Source of the DNA: Pseudomonadota bacterium
Lineage (GTDB): Bacteria > Pseudomonadota > Alphaproteobacteria > Rhizobiales > Hyphomicrobiaceae
Assembly: GCA_023405815.1 (NCBI GenBank)
Contig: JAEXXM010000011.1
Coordinates: 1 to 64,000 of the forward strand
DNA length: 64,000 bases
Direction of reading: 5' to 3'
Part shown: positions 1 to 7,134 of the stretch, piece after piece
Position numbering within the stretch: the first letter of the stretch is position 1
Layout: each line of letters opens with the position of its first letter
Program-made: the position numbers and the translations under genes
The notes under the pieces: generated by a model
Seen by the model: the letters and a program-made list of their open reading frames with translations, nothing else
Database searches by the model: none
What the model was told of the DNA's origin: nothing

Positions 1-110
1 AAACACCTTCCCCCCCCCCCGGGGGGGGGGGGGGTTGGGGGGGGGGGGGGCCCACGACGGCGGGGGTGCTGCCCCACCCCCACCCCGACCCTCCCCCGTC
101 GAGGGGGAGG
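1..110. repeat. Homopolymer C/G low-complexity tract at window edge
   Basis: The window opens with a run of 11 C followed by two runs of 14 G separated by TT, then C-rich sequence with several C5-C6 runs to about position 110. No gene is visible here. Nothing else in the window has such runs. A sequencing or assembly artefact at a contig end is as likely as real sequence. Confidence 0.7.
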
Positions 111-130
111 GAGAAGTCGTGCACCCAGGA

Positions 131-628
131 CTAGTCGGCGTGGCCTTCGACCTTGTCGGCAGAGTCGGCCTGGAGCTGACCGTAGTTCTGGATGCCGATG
201 TTCTTCAAGAGGTCGAGCTGCGTCTCGATGAAGTCGATGTGGCCTTCCTCGTCCTTCAGCAGCTCCTCGAAGAGGTCCATGGACACATAGTCCTTGTGCT
301 GGCGGCACAGCTCGCGCGCCTTGGAGTAGAACTCCTGGGCGATGTACTCGCCCTTCAAGTCGCACTCCAGAACCTCCTTGAGGTTCTCGCCAATCATCAG
401 CGGCGCGATCTCCTGCATCTTGGGGAAGCCCTCGAGGAAGATGATGCGGGTGATGAGCTTGTCGGCGTGGCGCATCTCCTCGATCGATTCCTCACGCTCC
501 TTCTTGGCCATCTTCGTGTAGCCCCAGTCGTCGAGGCGACGATAATGCAGCCAGTATTGGTTGACCGCGCCGAGCTCCAGCTTCAGAGCGAAGTTCAACG
601 CCTCGATAACTTCCTTATTGCCTTTCAT
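131..628 (-). CDS. bfr: Bacterioferritin
   Basis: This 165-residue protein is a heme-containing ferritin that oxidises Fe(II) and stores it as a mineral in a 24-mer cytoplasmic shell. All ferroxidase-centre ligands of the family are present: Glu18, Glu51, His54, Glu94, Glu127 and His130. Met52, the axial heme ligand between subunits, lies in the EEMRHAD segment. The length is close to the usual 155-160 residues, with a short acidic C-terminal tail. The start ATG at 628 gives the conserved MKGN N-terminus. A gene for the ferredoxin that reduces stored iron (bfd) lies upstream on the same strand, 236 bp away, so a separate promoter is likely. That gap holds an Irr-type palindrome at 753-767, which suggests iron-responsive control. 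Identification is secure; regulation is inferred. Confidence 0.97.
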   Translation of the reverse strand: MKGNKEVIEALNFALKLELGAVNQYWLHYRRLDDWGYTKMAKKEREESIEEMRHADKLITRIIFLEGFPKMQEIAPLMIGENLKEVLECDLKGEYIAQEFYSKARELCRQHKDYVSMDLFEELLKDEEGHIDFIETQLDLLKNIGIQNYGQLQADSADKVEGHAD

Positions 629-752
629 GGCCGCCCTCTGTGCCTCGACGAATTAGGGTTGGGTACTGAGCAAGACGTTGGCGCATGGCGACGTCACTCA
701 GCGAACGCGGTCCTCCTCGCGAAGAGGACGCGGAGGGATATTGGGTGGTTAA

Positions 753-767
753 TTAGAAAGATTCCAG
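753..767. promoter_or_regulatory. Candidate Irr iron-control element (ICE) upstream of bfr
   Basis: The sequence TTAGAA-AGA-TTCCAG resembles the rhizobial ICE core TTAGAA-N3-TTCTAA. The left arm is exact and the right arm matches four of six positions. It lies about 125 bp upstream of the bfr start, in the only non-coding space in front of that gene. Irr control of bfr is known in rhizobia; its use here is inferred. Confidence 0.45.
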
Positions 768-864
768 CCTAAAAATCGCTGCCGCGGCATTGCGAACGGA
801 ATCTTCGCGATTGCCGATCTGGAGACTCAACTTTTGCGGAGTGTCAGGCGCGTGCGAGCGACGT

Positions 865-1206
865 TCAGGCGACGTCGCGTGCGTCGTCCTGTGATGTCTG
901 TGCGGCGGAGTCAGAATTCTTGGTCATCGTGCGCGGAGCAGAACGGCGCGAAGTGAACGCGAGCAGCTTGTTGCGCGTCGTGGCACTGAGCGTCGGCGAG
1001 ATCAGGCCCTTCTTCTCCAGCTCGTCGACCTTGTTGTAGATCGTGTCGACGGCGAGCGGCGCACAGCTGCAGCAGTTCATGCGCTTTGCGAGATGACGAT
1101 AGACGATGCCGGGCGTCGGGATCGGCGCATTGGGTGCGCTCAGGATCTCGAGCAGCGCGCTCTCGATGTCGCGGTCGGAAATGACAGTGCACGAACAAAC
1201 GATCAT
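865..1206 (-). CDS. bfd: Bacterioferritin-associated ferredoxin-like (2Fe-2S) protein
   Basis: This 113-residue protein starts MIVCSCTVIS. Its cysteine pattern is C4-x-C6 and later C45, C46 and C48, which fits the BFD-type [2Fe-2S] binding fold that delivers electrons to bacterioferritin for iron release. The gap between the two cysteine pairs is longer (about 38 residues) than in E. coli Bfd (about 31). The C-terminal third, rich in Thr, Ser, Arg and Ala, extends beyond the usual 60-70 residue core and may be disordered. The ATG at 1206 puts the first cysteine at position 4 as in the family. It is encoded on the same strand as bfr and the Rrf2 regulator, which supports a role in iron homeostasis. 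Confidence 0.85.
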   Translation of the reverse strand: MIVCSCTVISDRDIESALLEILSAPNAPIPTPGIVYRHLAKRMNCCSCAPLAVDTIYNKVDELEKKGLISPTLSATTRNKLLAFTSRRSAPRTMTKNSDSAAQTSQDDARDVA

Positions 1207-1361
1207 CGGGGTCTTCCCTGGCGCGCACTTTTTCTCTCGGGCTGCGCGGGCCCTAAATATGGAAACGACAAATCAACTTTTGAAGGGAACCTGCTGTATG
1301 TCAAGGGTTCTTACGCCGCACTTTGCAGCGATCTGAACGTTACATGGCGTGATGGTTGGTG

Positions 1362-1853
1362 TTAACCAAAGGGTCGCGGGGGAGCCGACTGCTGGGTGCC
1401 CCGGCGGGTGCGGGTCCCGCTGGCGCGACGACCACCCTTGCCGGCCCGGCCGCCCGGCTCACGGGCCCCGGCCCCGGGGCTCGCGCCGGCGGCCATATCC
1501 TCCAGCGTGTGCTGGTCGAGGACGCTGATGAACGCGTCCAGGGCATCGTCGACGATGCGGTGCAAGCTACCGCGACCGGCCTCGGTGTCCTCCTGCCCCA
1601 GCGTCTCGATCGAACGGACCACGTCGCCAATGCGGATCTGAGCGGCCGGACGGGCGAGGCGCACACCGCCGTGGCGGCCTCGAACCGAGGCAAGGAAGCC
1701 GGCCTTCGACAGCAAGTGCACGATCTTGAAGGCGTTCTGCTGCGTGATGTCGAGGCGCTTGGCGATATCCGCCACCTTGATCAGATTACCTTCTGCCTTG
1801 GCGCAGTCGATCAGGATGCGGACGGCGTGGCTCGTGGATTTGTTGAGGCGCAT
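1362..1853 (-). CDS. Rrf2-family regulator, RirA-like but lacking cluster cysteines
   Basis: The protein has 163 residues. The N-terminal winged helix-turn-helix (residues 1-80) begins MRLNKSTSHAVRILIDCA and includes the Rrf2 wing segment RGRHGGVRLARPA. In RirA, IscR and NsrR three cysteines after the wing (about residues 90-110) hold an Fe-S cluster. Here that stretch has Glu, Gly, Arg and His but no cysteine, and the only cysteine in the protein is Cys17. Residues from about 122 onward form a Gly/Ala/Arg/Pro-rich tail of low complexity. The gene is upstream of bfd and bfr on the same strand, so an iron-related role is plausible. The absence of ligands means it cannot sense through a classical cluster. 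The start is the family-typical MRL; no strong ribosome-binding site is seen. Confidence 0.85.
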   Translation of the reverse strand: MRLNKSTSHAVRILIDCAKAEGNLIKVADIAKRLDITQQNAFKIVHLLSKAGFLASVRGRHGGVRLARPAAQIRIGDVVRSIETLGQEDTEAGRGSLHRIVDDALDAFISVLDQHTLEDMAAGASPGAGAREPGGRAGKGGRRASGTRTRRGTQQSAPPRPFG

Positions 1854-2391
1854 GCGAATCTGAATTTGGCCTGAGGTTGATCTGCGTTACGGCATCTCGG
1901 GCAAGCTTGGCAACCGCCTCCCAGCCCAGGGCTCGGAGAATTGCCGGATTTTCTCCCCGGGAAGATATAGTAGCAGGCTAACTGGCTGCCCCGCACCACA
2001 AAATCGATCCGGGCAAGAAAAGTCATGCGGTGCTGCGTCAGGGCATCGCCGGGCGCCTAGGGTGTTACCCAGGTGACTGCGCCGGCCACGGAACTTCCGA
2101 TCATGGACGGTTGTATGACCGGGCTGCGCGTGGCCCCGGCCCCGCGTGGCGTCCGACGGGCGGTTCCGGCTGCCTAACGCGCAAGAAATCGATGGTTCGA
2201 TGATGAGCATGTAAGATTCTGGCACGCCACGCTATTCCCTGACCTTTCGCGGTCTGAAGCCGTCTCCGGCTCGCGGATCGGCGAAGATTTCTGTCCTGTT
2301 CCGGCCGGAACAGCGGCATGATGGGCCTCGCGTCATTGTCAGGCCATGGGAGCCCAACCGGGCACCGGACCTGAAACCGACGGAGATATTT
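1854..2391. other. 538-bp intergenic region between rrf2 and the first paralogue
   Basis: I see no credible gene or RNA in this stretch. It must hold the promoter of the minus-strand Rrf2 gene and that of the plus-strand gene starting at 2392. Its one clear structure is the perfect 18-bp palindrome at 2296-2313. Confidence 0.6.
2296..2313 (+). promoter_or_regulatory. Shared dyad, copy 1 (perfect palindrome)
   Basis: CTGTTCCGGCCGGAACAG is a perfect 18-bp palindrome. The GGAACAG arm lies 85 bp upstream of the start codon at 2392. It fits the pattern TGTNNC-N4-GGRACAGC found upstream of the other three paralogues and at two further loci in this window. Confidence 0.6.
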
Positions 2392-2934
2392 ATGACCAAG
2401 CTATTTGCCCTCGCCGCCGCCCTCACCCTTGCCTTTTCCACCTCCGTCTCAACTGCCCAGGCCGGAAACAACGGTGTGAGGCTCGGCATCGGAATCGGCG
2501 TCGGCGCACTCGCCATCGGTGCGATCGCCAACAGCGCAGAGCGCAGCGAAGCGCGCGAGTACCGGGAGCGCAAGAAGGCCCGCGCCGCCCGTCGCGAGCG
2601 CGAGGAGAAATCATCGACCCGCATGGCGAAGAAGTCGAAGAGCGAGAAGTCCGAGAAGACCGAGGTCGCAGAGAAGGCGCCGGCGCAGGAAAGCACCAAC
2701 GAGGCGAGCAGCATCGCGGCTGCGGGCGGCGAGGCGTTCGACAAGGTGATGACCGGCTCGACCGGGTCGCAGTCCCAGGCGGAGAACTCCTCGATCGCGC
2801 TGACCTCAATCGACGCCCCCGCTCCCGTAAAGGCGACGGCAACCGTCGAGACCGCAAGCCAGACGACGAAGTCGCTCGACTGCAAAAAGTTCTTCCCGTC
2901 GGTCGGCATGACGCTGTCGGTGCCCTGCGAATAA
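2392..2934 (+). CDS. Secreted paralogue 1 with C-terminal CK-FFPSVGMTL-VPC motif
   Basis: I do not recognise this 180-residue protein. It has a signal peptide (residues 1-24, cleavage after AQA), a Gly-rich segment, a highly charged Lys/Glu/Arg stretch (about residues 50-95) and an Ala/Thr/Ser-rich linker holding ENSSIALTS. It ends with LDCKKFFPSVGMTLSVPCE, whose two cysteines (164 and 179) could form a disulfide. The last block is almost identical in the next three genes. GGAG lies upstream of the ATG, and a hairpin terminator follows the stop. The export signal predicts a periplasmic or surface location. The charged low-complexity middle and conserved tail suggest the tail is the functional or anchoring part. 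No function can be assigned. Confidence 0.85.
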   Translation: MTKLFALAAALTLAFSTSVSTAQAGNNGVRLGIGIGVGALAIGAIANSAERSEAREYRERKKARAARREREEKSSTRMAKKSKSEKSEKTEVAEKAPAQESTNEASSIAAAGGEAFDKVMTGSTGSQSQAENSSIALTSIDAPAPVKATATVETASQTTKSLDCKKFFPSVGMTLSVPCE

Positions 2935-2968
2935 GCACCTCACGACGCACAACTCCGCCTCCATACAT

Positions 2969-3004
2969 GCGGTCCCGGTCTCAAGCCGGGACCGCTGCTT
3001 TTCC
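2969..3004 (+). terminator. Rho-independent terminator after paralogue 1
   Basis: A perfect 10-bp stem (GCGGTCCCGG at 2969-2978 with its complement at 2986-2995) closes a 7-nt loop and is followed by a short T run (TGCTTTT). Confidence 0.8.
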
Positions 3005-3021
3005 CGCGGCGTGCATCGCGT

Positions 3022-3039
3022 TTGTATCTCGCGGAACAG
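3022..3039 (+). promoter_or_regulatory. Shared dyad, copy 2
   Basis: TTGTATC-TCGC-GGAACAG, followed by CG. The right arm is exact and the left arm keeps TGT and the final C. The right arm begins 67 bp upstream of the start at 3100, the same distance as for copy 3. Confidence 0.55.
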
Positions 3040-3099
3040 CGCAACGTTCAGCCGCCGTTCATCATCAGCCCAGCGATGCCAACTCCTTGGGGTCTCATA

Positions 3100-3552
3100 A
3101 TGATCAAGTTTTCGGCTGCGGGTGCCACCACCCTTCTTCTGTGCCTTGTTGGCAGCGCAGGCGCGCGCGCCTGGTGCGATGAGGATTGTGCGTACGAGGC
3201 GCACGAAGCAGCCTACGAACGCGCCACCGAGCGCGAATACGCGCGCGAAGAGGCGGCCGAGGAAGGCTATGTCATCAACGAGCGCCGCGATGCGCGCTCC
3301 TCGCGAAGCTCGAAGCGCGCCGGTGCCGCTGCAAAGCGCGTTGCCGGGCCCCAACCCGAGCCGAAGCCAACACCATCCGTCGAGAAATCGCGCATGCCGA
3401 CGAAAGTCGCGACGGAGAACTCAACGATCACGACGGGCGCGACGCAGATTGCCGAGGATGACGGTTCCGCTCCGAAGACGCCGCGGCGCGAGGTCGGCTG
3501 CAAGACATTCTTTCCCTCCGTCGGAATGACACTGTCGGTCCCCTGCGACTGA
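3100..3552 (+). CDS. Secreted paralogue 2 with C-terminal CK-FFPSVGMTL-VPC motif
   Basis: This 150-residue protein of unknown function is a paralogue of its neighbours. A signal peptide (residues 1 to about 24, ending AGARA) is followed by WCDEDC, with two further cysteines near the new N-terminus, and by an Ala/Glu/Arg-rich helical stretch. The middle contains ATENSTITTG, equivalent to ENSSIALTS in paralogue 1. The last 19 residues are VGCKTFFPSVGMTLSVPCD. The ATG at 3100 is chosen because it puts the hydrophobic segment at the N-terminus; the in-frame TTG at 3022 would place coding sequence over the shared dyad. It has its own upstream dyad and downstream terminator, so it is probably transcribed separately from paralogue 1. 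Confidence 0.82.
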   Translation: MIKFSAAGATTLLLCLVGSAGARAWCDEDCAYEAHEAAYERATEREYAREEAAEEGYVINERRDARSSRSSKRAGAAAKRVAGPQPEPKPTPSVEKSRMPTKVATENSTITTGATQIAEDDGSAPKTPRREVGCKTFFPSVGMTLSVPCD

Positions 3553-3577
3553 CAACACTCTCGAATCCGAATGCACG

Positions 3578-3611
3578 CGACCCCGGCTCACCACCGGGGT
3601 CGTTCTTTTTC
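3578..3611 (+). terminator. Rho-independent terminator after paralogue 2
   Basis: A 9-bp perfect stem (CGACCCCGG at 3578-3586 with CCGGGGTCG at 3594-3602) is followed by TTCTTTTT. Confidence 0.85.
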
Positions 3612-3638
3612 ACGGGATACCGGCAAACATTTTGACTC

Positions 3639-3656
3639 GTGTTCCGGTCGGGACAG
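3639..3656 (+). promoter_or_regulatory. Shared dyad, copy 3
   Basis: GTGTTCC-GGTC-GGGACAG, followed by C. Each arm differs by one base from the perfect copy at 2296. The right arm begins 67 bp upstream of the start at 3717. Confidence 0.55.
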
Positions 3657-3716
3657 CAGGGCTCGTCCAGCTCGAGCATCATCCATGCAGTGATGAGCCA
3701 AACTCTGGAGACGACC

Positions 3717-4220
3717 ATGAACAAGATCTATTCCGTGCTCGCCGCCGCCGCTGTTGTCATTGCCGGCGCAGCCAGCGCCGACGCGGGGTTTGGCGTGCGC
3801 CTCAACGTCCCCGCCGGTTTCTCGCAGGTCGAGAAGGCGGGTTGCGGCGGCAGCCATGTACGCTTCGTGCGGCGCCGCTTCGCACATCAATCGGTGCGCC
3901 GGCCGAAACGCAAGGTCGAGGTTGCGGTCCGCAAGGTGGAGAGGCCTGTGACCGTCGCCAAGATCGATCCCAAGCCCAGCATCGAGGATGAAGGCATCGC
4001 AGCTGTGGCGGAGAACGAGAACTCGACGGTTGCGGTCGCAGCCGATGAGGCCGCGGCAACCGAGGTTGCGATTCCGGAGAAGAAGCCGGCGCAGACCGCC
4101 GCCAATGCGGCCTCGAGCGACAATGCTGGGCAGAAAGTCGCCACGGCGGTCAAGGAAGTCGGATGCAAGTCCTTCTTCGCCTCGGTCGGCATGACCCTCT
4201 CGGTCCCCTGCGCAAAGTAA
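3717..4220 (+). CDS. Secreted paralogue 3 with C-terminal CK-FFASVGMTL-VPC motif
   Basis: This 167-residue protein of unknown function belongs to the same family. The signal peptide spans residues 1-23 (MNKIYSVLAAAAVVIAG, cleavage near ADA). A short Gly/Val/Arg segment and a strongly basic stretch (RRRFAHQSVRRPKRK) follow, then an Ala/Glu/Val-rich linker containing ENENSTVAV. The tail is VGCKSFFASVGMTLSVPCAK, the only copy with Ala in place of the first Pro and with one extra Lys after the final Ala. ATG 3717 is preferred over in-frame upstream starts because it directly begins a signal peptide. A hairpin terminator follows, so this too is a single-gene unit. Confidence 0.82.
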   Translation: MNKIYSVLAAAAVVIAGAASADAGFGVRLNVPAGFSQVEKAGCGGSHVRFVRRRFAHQSVRRPKRKVEVAVRKVERPVTVAKIDPKPSIEDEGIAAVAENENSTVAVAADEAAATEVAIPEKKPAQTAANAASSDNAGQKVATAVKEVGCKSFFASVGMTLSVPCAK

Positions 4221-4232
4221 CGGAGAAGAGTG

Positions 4233-4264
4233 CGGCCCGGGTACGTCCCGGGCCGTTCTCCTTT
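4233..4264 (+). terminator. Rho-independent terminator after paralogue 3
   Basis: A 9-bp perfect stem (CGGCCCGGG at 4233-4241 with its complement at 4247-4255) and a 5-nt loop precede TTCTCCTTTT. Confidence 0.8.
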
Positions 4265-4303
4265 TCGGCGCTAAAGCCGGTCGGCCGGAAAGAAATCAAT
4301 GGC

Positions 4304-4321
4304 TTGTAACTGCAGGAACAG
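4304..4321 (+). promoter_or_regulatory. Shared dyad, copy 4
   Basis: TTGTAAC-TGCA-GGAACAG, followed by CG. The right arm is exact and the left arm keeps TGT and the final C. The right arm begins 105 bp upstream of the start at 4420. Confidence 0.55.
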
Positions 4322-4419
4322 CGTCCAGCCAGCGCACCCCCGATGATGTCCGCAAGATGAGGCCGCGAAACCGGACGCTCATCGAGCGAAATACGAATTT
4401 GCATCCACTGGAGGAAGCA

Positions 4420-4950
4420 ATGAACAAGTCCCTCGCCATTGTCGCCGCGATCCTCGCTGCGGCGACGATGCTCGCGTCCAGCGCGCAGGCGGGCCTCAAG
4501 ATCCGTCTGGGATTTGGCGGTCCGCTGCCCGTGTTCACCGCCCATGGCAATGGCGGCCACTCGGCTCGCCATTATCACCGCAAGCGCTACCTCGCGCGGC
4601 GCGTCGTGAAGAAGAAGGTCTATGTCGCCAAGCGCAAGGCCGAGCCGAAGGTTGCCAAGGTGGAGAAGAAGCAGAAGGTGATTGCGAAGGCAGCCACGCC
4701 GGAGCCGGTTGCCGTCGCCGCGGCGCCGGTAGTCGAGCCGGAAGTGATTGCCGACAGCGAGAACTCTTCGATCACCACGGCAGCGCTCGAAGAACAGGCA
4801 ATTGCGCCGATTGCGGCCACAGACGACGGCGTTCCTGCGCCGACCGAGGCCGTTGCCACCGAGCCGAAGCCTGCAAAGGCTGCCAGCAAGCTTGACTGCA
4901 AGAAGTTCTTCCCATCCGTTGGCATGACGCTCACAGTGCCGTGCGAATAG
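4420..4950 (+). CDS. Secreted paralogue 4 with C-terminal CK-FFPSVGMTL-VPC motif
   Basis: This 176-residue protein is the last member of the tandem family. It has a signal peptide (residues 1-24, cleavage after AQA), a Gly/His segment (HGNGGHSARHYHRKR), a Lys/Val/Ala-rich basic stretch resembling a histone-like tail, and SENSSITTA in the linker. The tail is LDCKKFFPSVGMTLTVPCE. Among the four it is most like paralogue 3 in its N-terminal half and most like paralogue 1 in its tail. The ATG at 4420 follows the ribosome-binding site GGAGG. The stop is followed by a 10-bp stem without a T run. The ABC exporter genes start 130 bp further on, on the same strand, but no shared function is evident. 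Confidence 0.82.
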   Translation: MNKSLAIVAAILAAATMLASSAQAGLKIRLGFGGPLPVFTAHGNGGHSARHYHRKRYLARRVVKKKVYVAKRKAEPKVAKVEKKQKVIAKAATPEPVAVAAAPVVEPEVIADSENSSITTAALEEQAIAPIAATDDGVPAPTEAVATEPKPAKAASKLDCKKFFPSVGMTLTVPCE

Positions 4951-4966
4951 GGAAGCGACGCGAGGA

Positions 4967-4996
4967 TGCCGCGAGCTGTCCCAACGGCTCGCGGCA
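4967..4996 (+). terminator. Hairpin after paralogue 4
   Basis: A perfect 10-bp stem (TGCCGCGAGC at 4967-4976 with its complement at 4987-4996) has a 10-nt loop and no T run, so termination may be weak and allow read-through into the ABC genes. Confidence 0.5.
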
Positions 4997-5080
4997 GCAG
5001 TAAATCCGGCCACGGCCGGACCATTGCCAAAGACCGCCACAAACGCCCGCAATCCATTGACCAGGGCGAAGAGGATCAAA

Positions 5081-6277
5081 ATGCAGGCGCACGTCGATAC
5101 CATGTCGCTGGCGGCCGAGGAGCCGCAGGGCAAGCCGCAGACCGTCAAGATGGCCGCCAAGCTCGCCTATCGGAACCTCTTCCACGACCGCTTGAGCCTC
5201 GTCGTGACGCTCACCGGCATCGTCTTCTCTGTCGTCCTAGTCGCCGTTCAGTGCGGCCTCTACATCGGCTCGGAGCGAATGATCGCCGCCATGCTCGATC
5301 AGTCGAAGGGAGACCTCTGGGTCGTGCCGCTCGGCACCAAGAGCTTCGATGACCCTTCGCTGCTCATCGGCCATGAGAAGTATTCCGTGCTGTCGACCAA
5401 TGGCGTCACCGGATCGGAGGAGCTCGTCGTCGGCTTTGCCGCCTGGCGCAAGCCGAAGGGCGGCACCACGGCCGTGCTGCTCGTGGGGTCCGACCACCAG
5501 GAAGGGAGCTTGAAGCCCTGGAACATCACCGACGGGAGCGTCGGCGATCTCGACGCGCCGTTCACCGTCGCCGCCGACGACACCTACTTCAAGGATCTCG
5601 GCGTGGACAAGAACGGCGACACGGCGGAGATCAACGGGGTGCGCGTTCGCATAGCCGCGGTCACCCACGGCATCCGCTCGTTCACGACGCTGCCCTATGT
5701 CTTCACGTCGCTGAAGCAGGCCCGCATGCTGCTGGATGCAGGTAGCAACCAGGCATCCTACACCCTCGTTTCGATATCGCCCGATGCCGACCTCGAAGAG
5801 GTGCGGCAGGATCTGATCAACCGGCTGCAGGATCGCGAGATCCTAACGCAGCAGGAGTTCCGCAACCGCAGCGTCGACTACTGGCTGTTCCAGACCGGCG
5901 CCGGCTCGGCGCTCATCGCAGGCGCCGCGCTCGGCATGATCGTTGGCGTGGTAATCGTCGCGCAGACGCTCTATTCCAGCACCAAGGACCACCTCAACGA
6001 GTTCGCCACGCTGCGTGCACTCGGCGCATCGGCCGGCTATATCCACAAGGTGATTCTGATCCAGGCGATGCTTAGCGCCGTCGTCGGCTACGGCATCGGC
6101 ATGGTGCTGTCGCTGCTCGTCATCTGGGCATCGAAGGACACCACGCTCTACATCATCATGACGCCGGGCCTTGCCCTGTTGCTCTTCGCCTTGACGATCG
6201 GCATGTGCGCCCTTGCCGCCGTGTCCGCAATCTTCAAAGTCACTCGCATCGATCCCGCAGGAGTCTTCAGCCGATGA
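5081..6277 (+). CDS. ABC exporter permease, DevC/FtsX-like
   Basis: This membrane subunit of about 398 residues belongs to the type VII (MacB/FtsX/DevC) ABC systems. One transmembrane helix near residues 25-45 is followed by a large extracytoplasmic domain (about residues 50-255) and three C-terminal helices (about 275-395). A start at 5081 (MQAHVD) is favoured by AGAGGAT just upstream; ATG 5102 is possible. The stop overlaps the ATPase start by four bases (ATGA), and the membrane-fusion gene follows, so three components of a tripartite exporter lie together in the order C-A-B. DevBCA systems export glycolipids in cyanobacteria; substrate here is unknown. No TolC-like outer-membrane gene is nearby. 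Confidence 0.88.
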   Translation: MQAHVDTMSLAAEEPQGKPQTVKMAAKLAYRNLFHDRLSLVVTLTGIVFSVVLVAVQCGLYIGSERMIAAMLDQSKGDLWVVPLGTKSFDDPSLLIGHEKYSVLSTNGVTGSEELVVGFAAWRKPKGGTTAVLLVGSDHQEGSLKPWNITDGSVGDLDAPFTVAADDTYFKDLGVDKNGDTAEINGVRVRIAAVTHGIRSFTTLPYVFTSLKQARMLLDAGSNQASYTLVSISPDADLEEVRQDLINRLQDREILTQQEFRNRSVDYWLFQTGAGSALIAGAALGMIVGVVIVAQTLYSSTKDHLNEFATLRALGASAGYIHKVILIQAMLSAVVGYGIGMVLSLLVIWASKDTTLYIIMTPGLALLLFALTIGMCALAAVSAIFKVTRIDPAGVFSR

Positions 6278-7134
6278 CCGATAACGCAAACCGCAGGGTG
6301 TTGCTCGAAGCAACCGGCATCACCAAGGTGTTCGGCTCGGGCGCCGGCGAGGTGAAGCCGCTCAAGGGCATCGACCTCGAGCTCTACGCCGGCGAGCTGA
6401 CGCTGCTGATGGGACCATCCGGATCAGGCAAGACGACGCTGCTGTCGATCCTCGGGTGCATTCTGTCGCCCACCGAGGGCCGTCTCACGGTCGCAGGCAA
6501 CTCGACACTCGGCCAAGACGCAGAGGGCCTCGCCAACATCCGGCGGCGTCACGTCGGCTTCGTGTTCCAGGGCTACAACCTGTTCCCGACCATGACGGCA
6601 CGCGAGAACGTGATGCTGGCCCTCGACGTGCGGGCGCGCCCAGTGGTCGATCCGCCGGCGCATGCTCTCAATGCATTGAAGGCAGTGGGTCTCGGGCATC
6701 GCGCCAATGCGTATCCCGCCAAGCTGTCCGGCGGCGAAAAGCAGCGCGTTGCGCTCGCCCGTGCGCTTGCCGGCGCGCCGTCGGTGATCCTCGCCGACGA
6801 GCCGACGGCGGCACTCGATGCCGAGAACGGACGGTCCGTGATGCAGCTCCTCTCCGAGGTGGCGAAAGATCCCAACCGAGCTGTTCTCGCCGTAACACAC
6901 GATCACCGCACGCTGCCTTATGCAGACCGTATCGTGCGCATCGAGGACGGAAGGATTCAGAGCGACGAGCGGCCGAAGAAGGATGGCAATCCGACCTACG
7001 GCGACAGCCACGGAACGCACGATTCACATGTCCATATGGCAAGCGTCGCCATCGCGGCGAAGCCGGAGGACAACAACCTAACAACGCCGCCGAAGTCTCT
7101 CGGCCGCCGCTTCAGGATCAGACGCCATGCTTAA
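6274..7134 (+). CDS. ABC exporter ATP-binding subunit, DevA-like, with His-rich tail
   Basis: The protein has 286 residues and powers the adjacent permease. All ATPase motifs are visible: Walker A GPSGSGKTT (about residues 50-58), Q-loop FQGYN, signature LSGGEKQR, Walker B VILADEPTA and the switch His in VTHDH. The family core ends near residue 230. This protein continues with a further 50 residues that include GDSHGTHDSHVHM (four His in 13 residues) and a basic end (RRFRIRRHA). Such a tail is not part of the LolD/DevA family and could bind a metal ion. The start ATG 6274 overlaps the permease stop; its own stop overlaps the next gene by eight bases, so translation is coupled. Confidence 0.93.
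   Translation: MTDNANRRVLLEATGITKVFGSGAGEVKPLKGIDLELYAGELTLLMGPSGSGKTTLLSILGCILSPTEGRLTVAGNSTLGQDAEGLANIRRRHVGFVFQGYNLFPTMTARENVMLALDVRARPVVDPPAHALNALKAVGLGHRANAYPAKLSGGEKQRVALARALAGAPSVILADEPTAALDAENGRSVMQLLSEVAKDPNRAVLAVTHDHRTLPYADRIVRIEDGRIQSDERPKKDGNPTYGDSHGTHDSHVHMASVAIAAKPEDNNLTTPPKSLGRRFRIRRHA

Noticed and set aside
2296..4321. GGAAC in the dyads as the -35 of an EcfG/RpoE2 general-stress promoter
   Set aside because: GGAAC fits the EcfG -35, but the CGTT -10 at 16-17 bp is missing in most copies. Only copy 2 has CGTT, at 18 bp. The dyad symmetry explains the data better.
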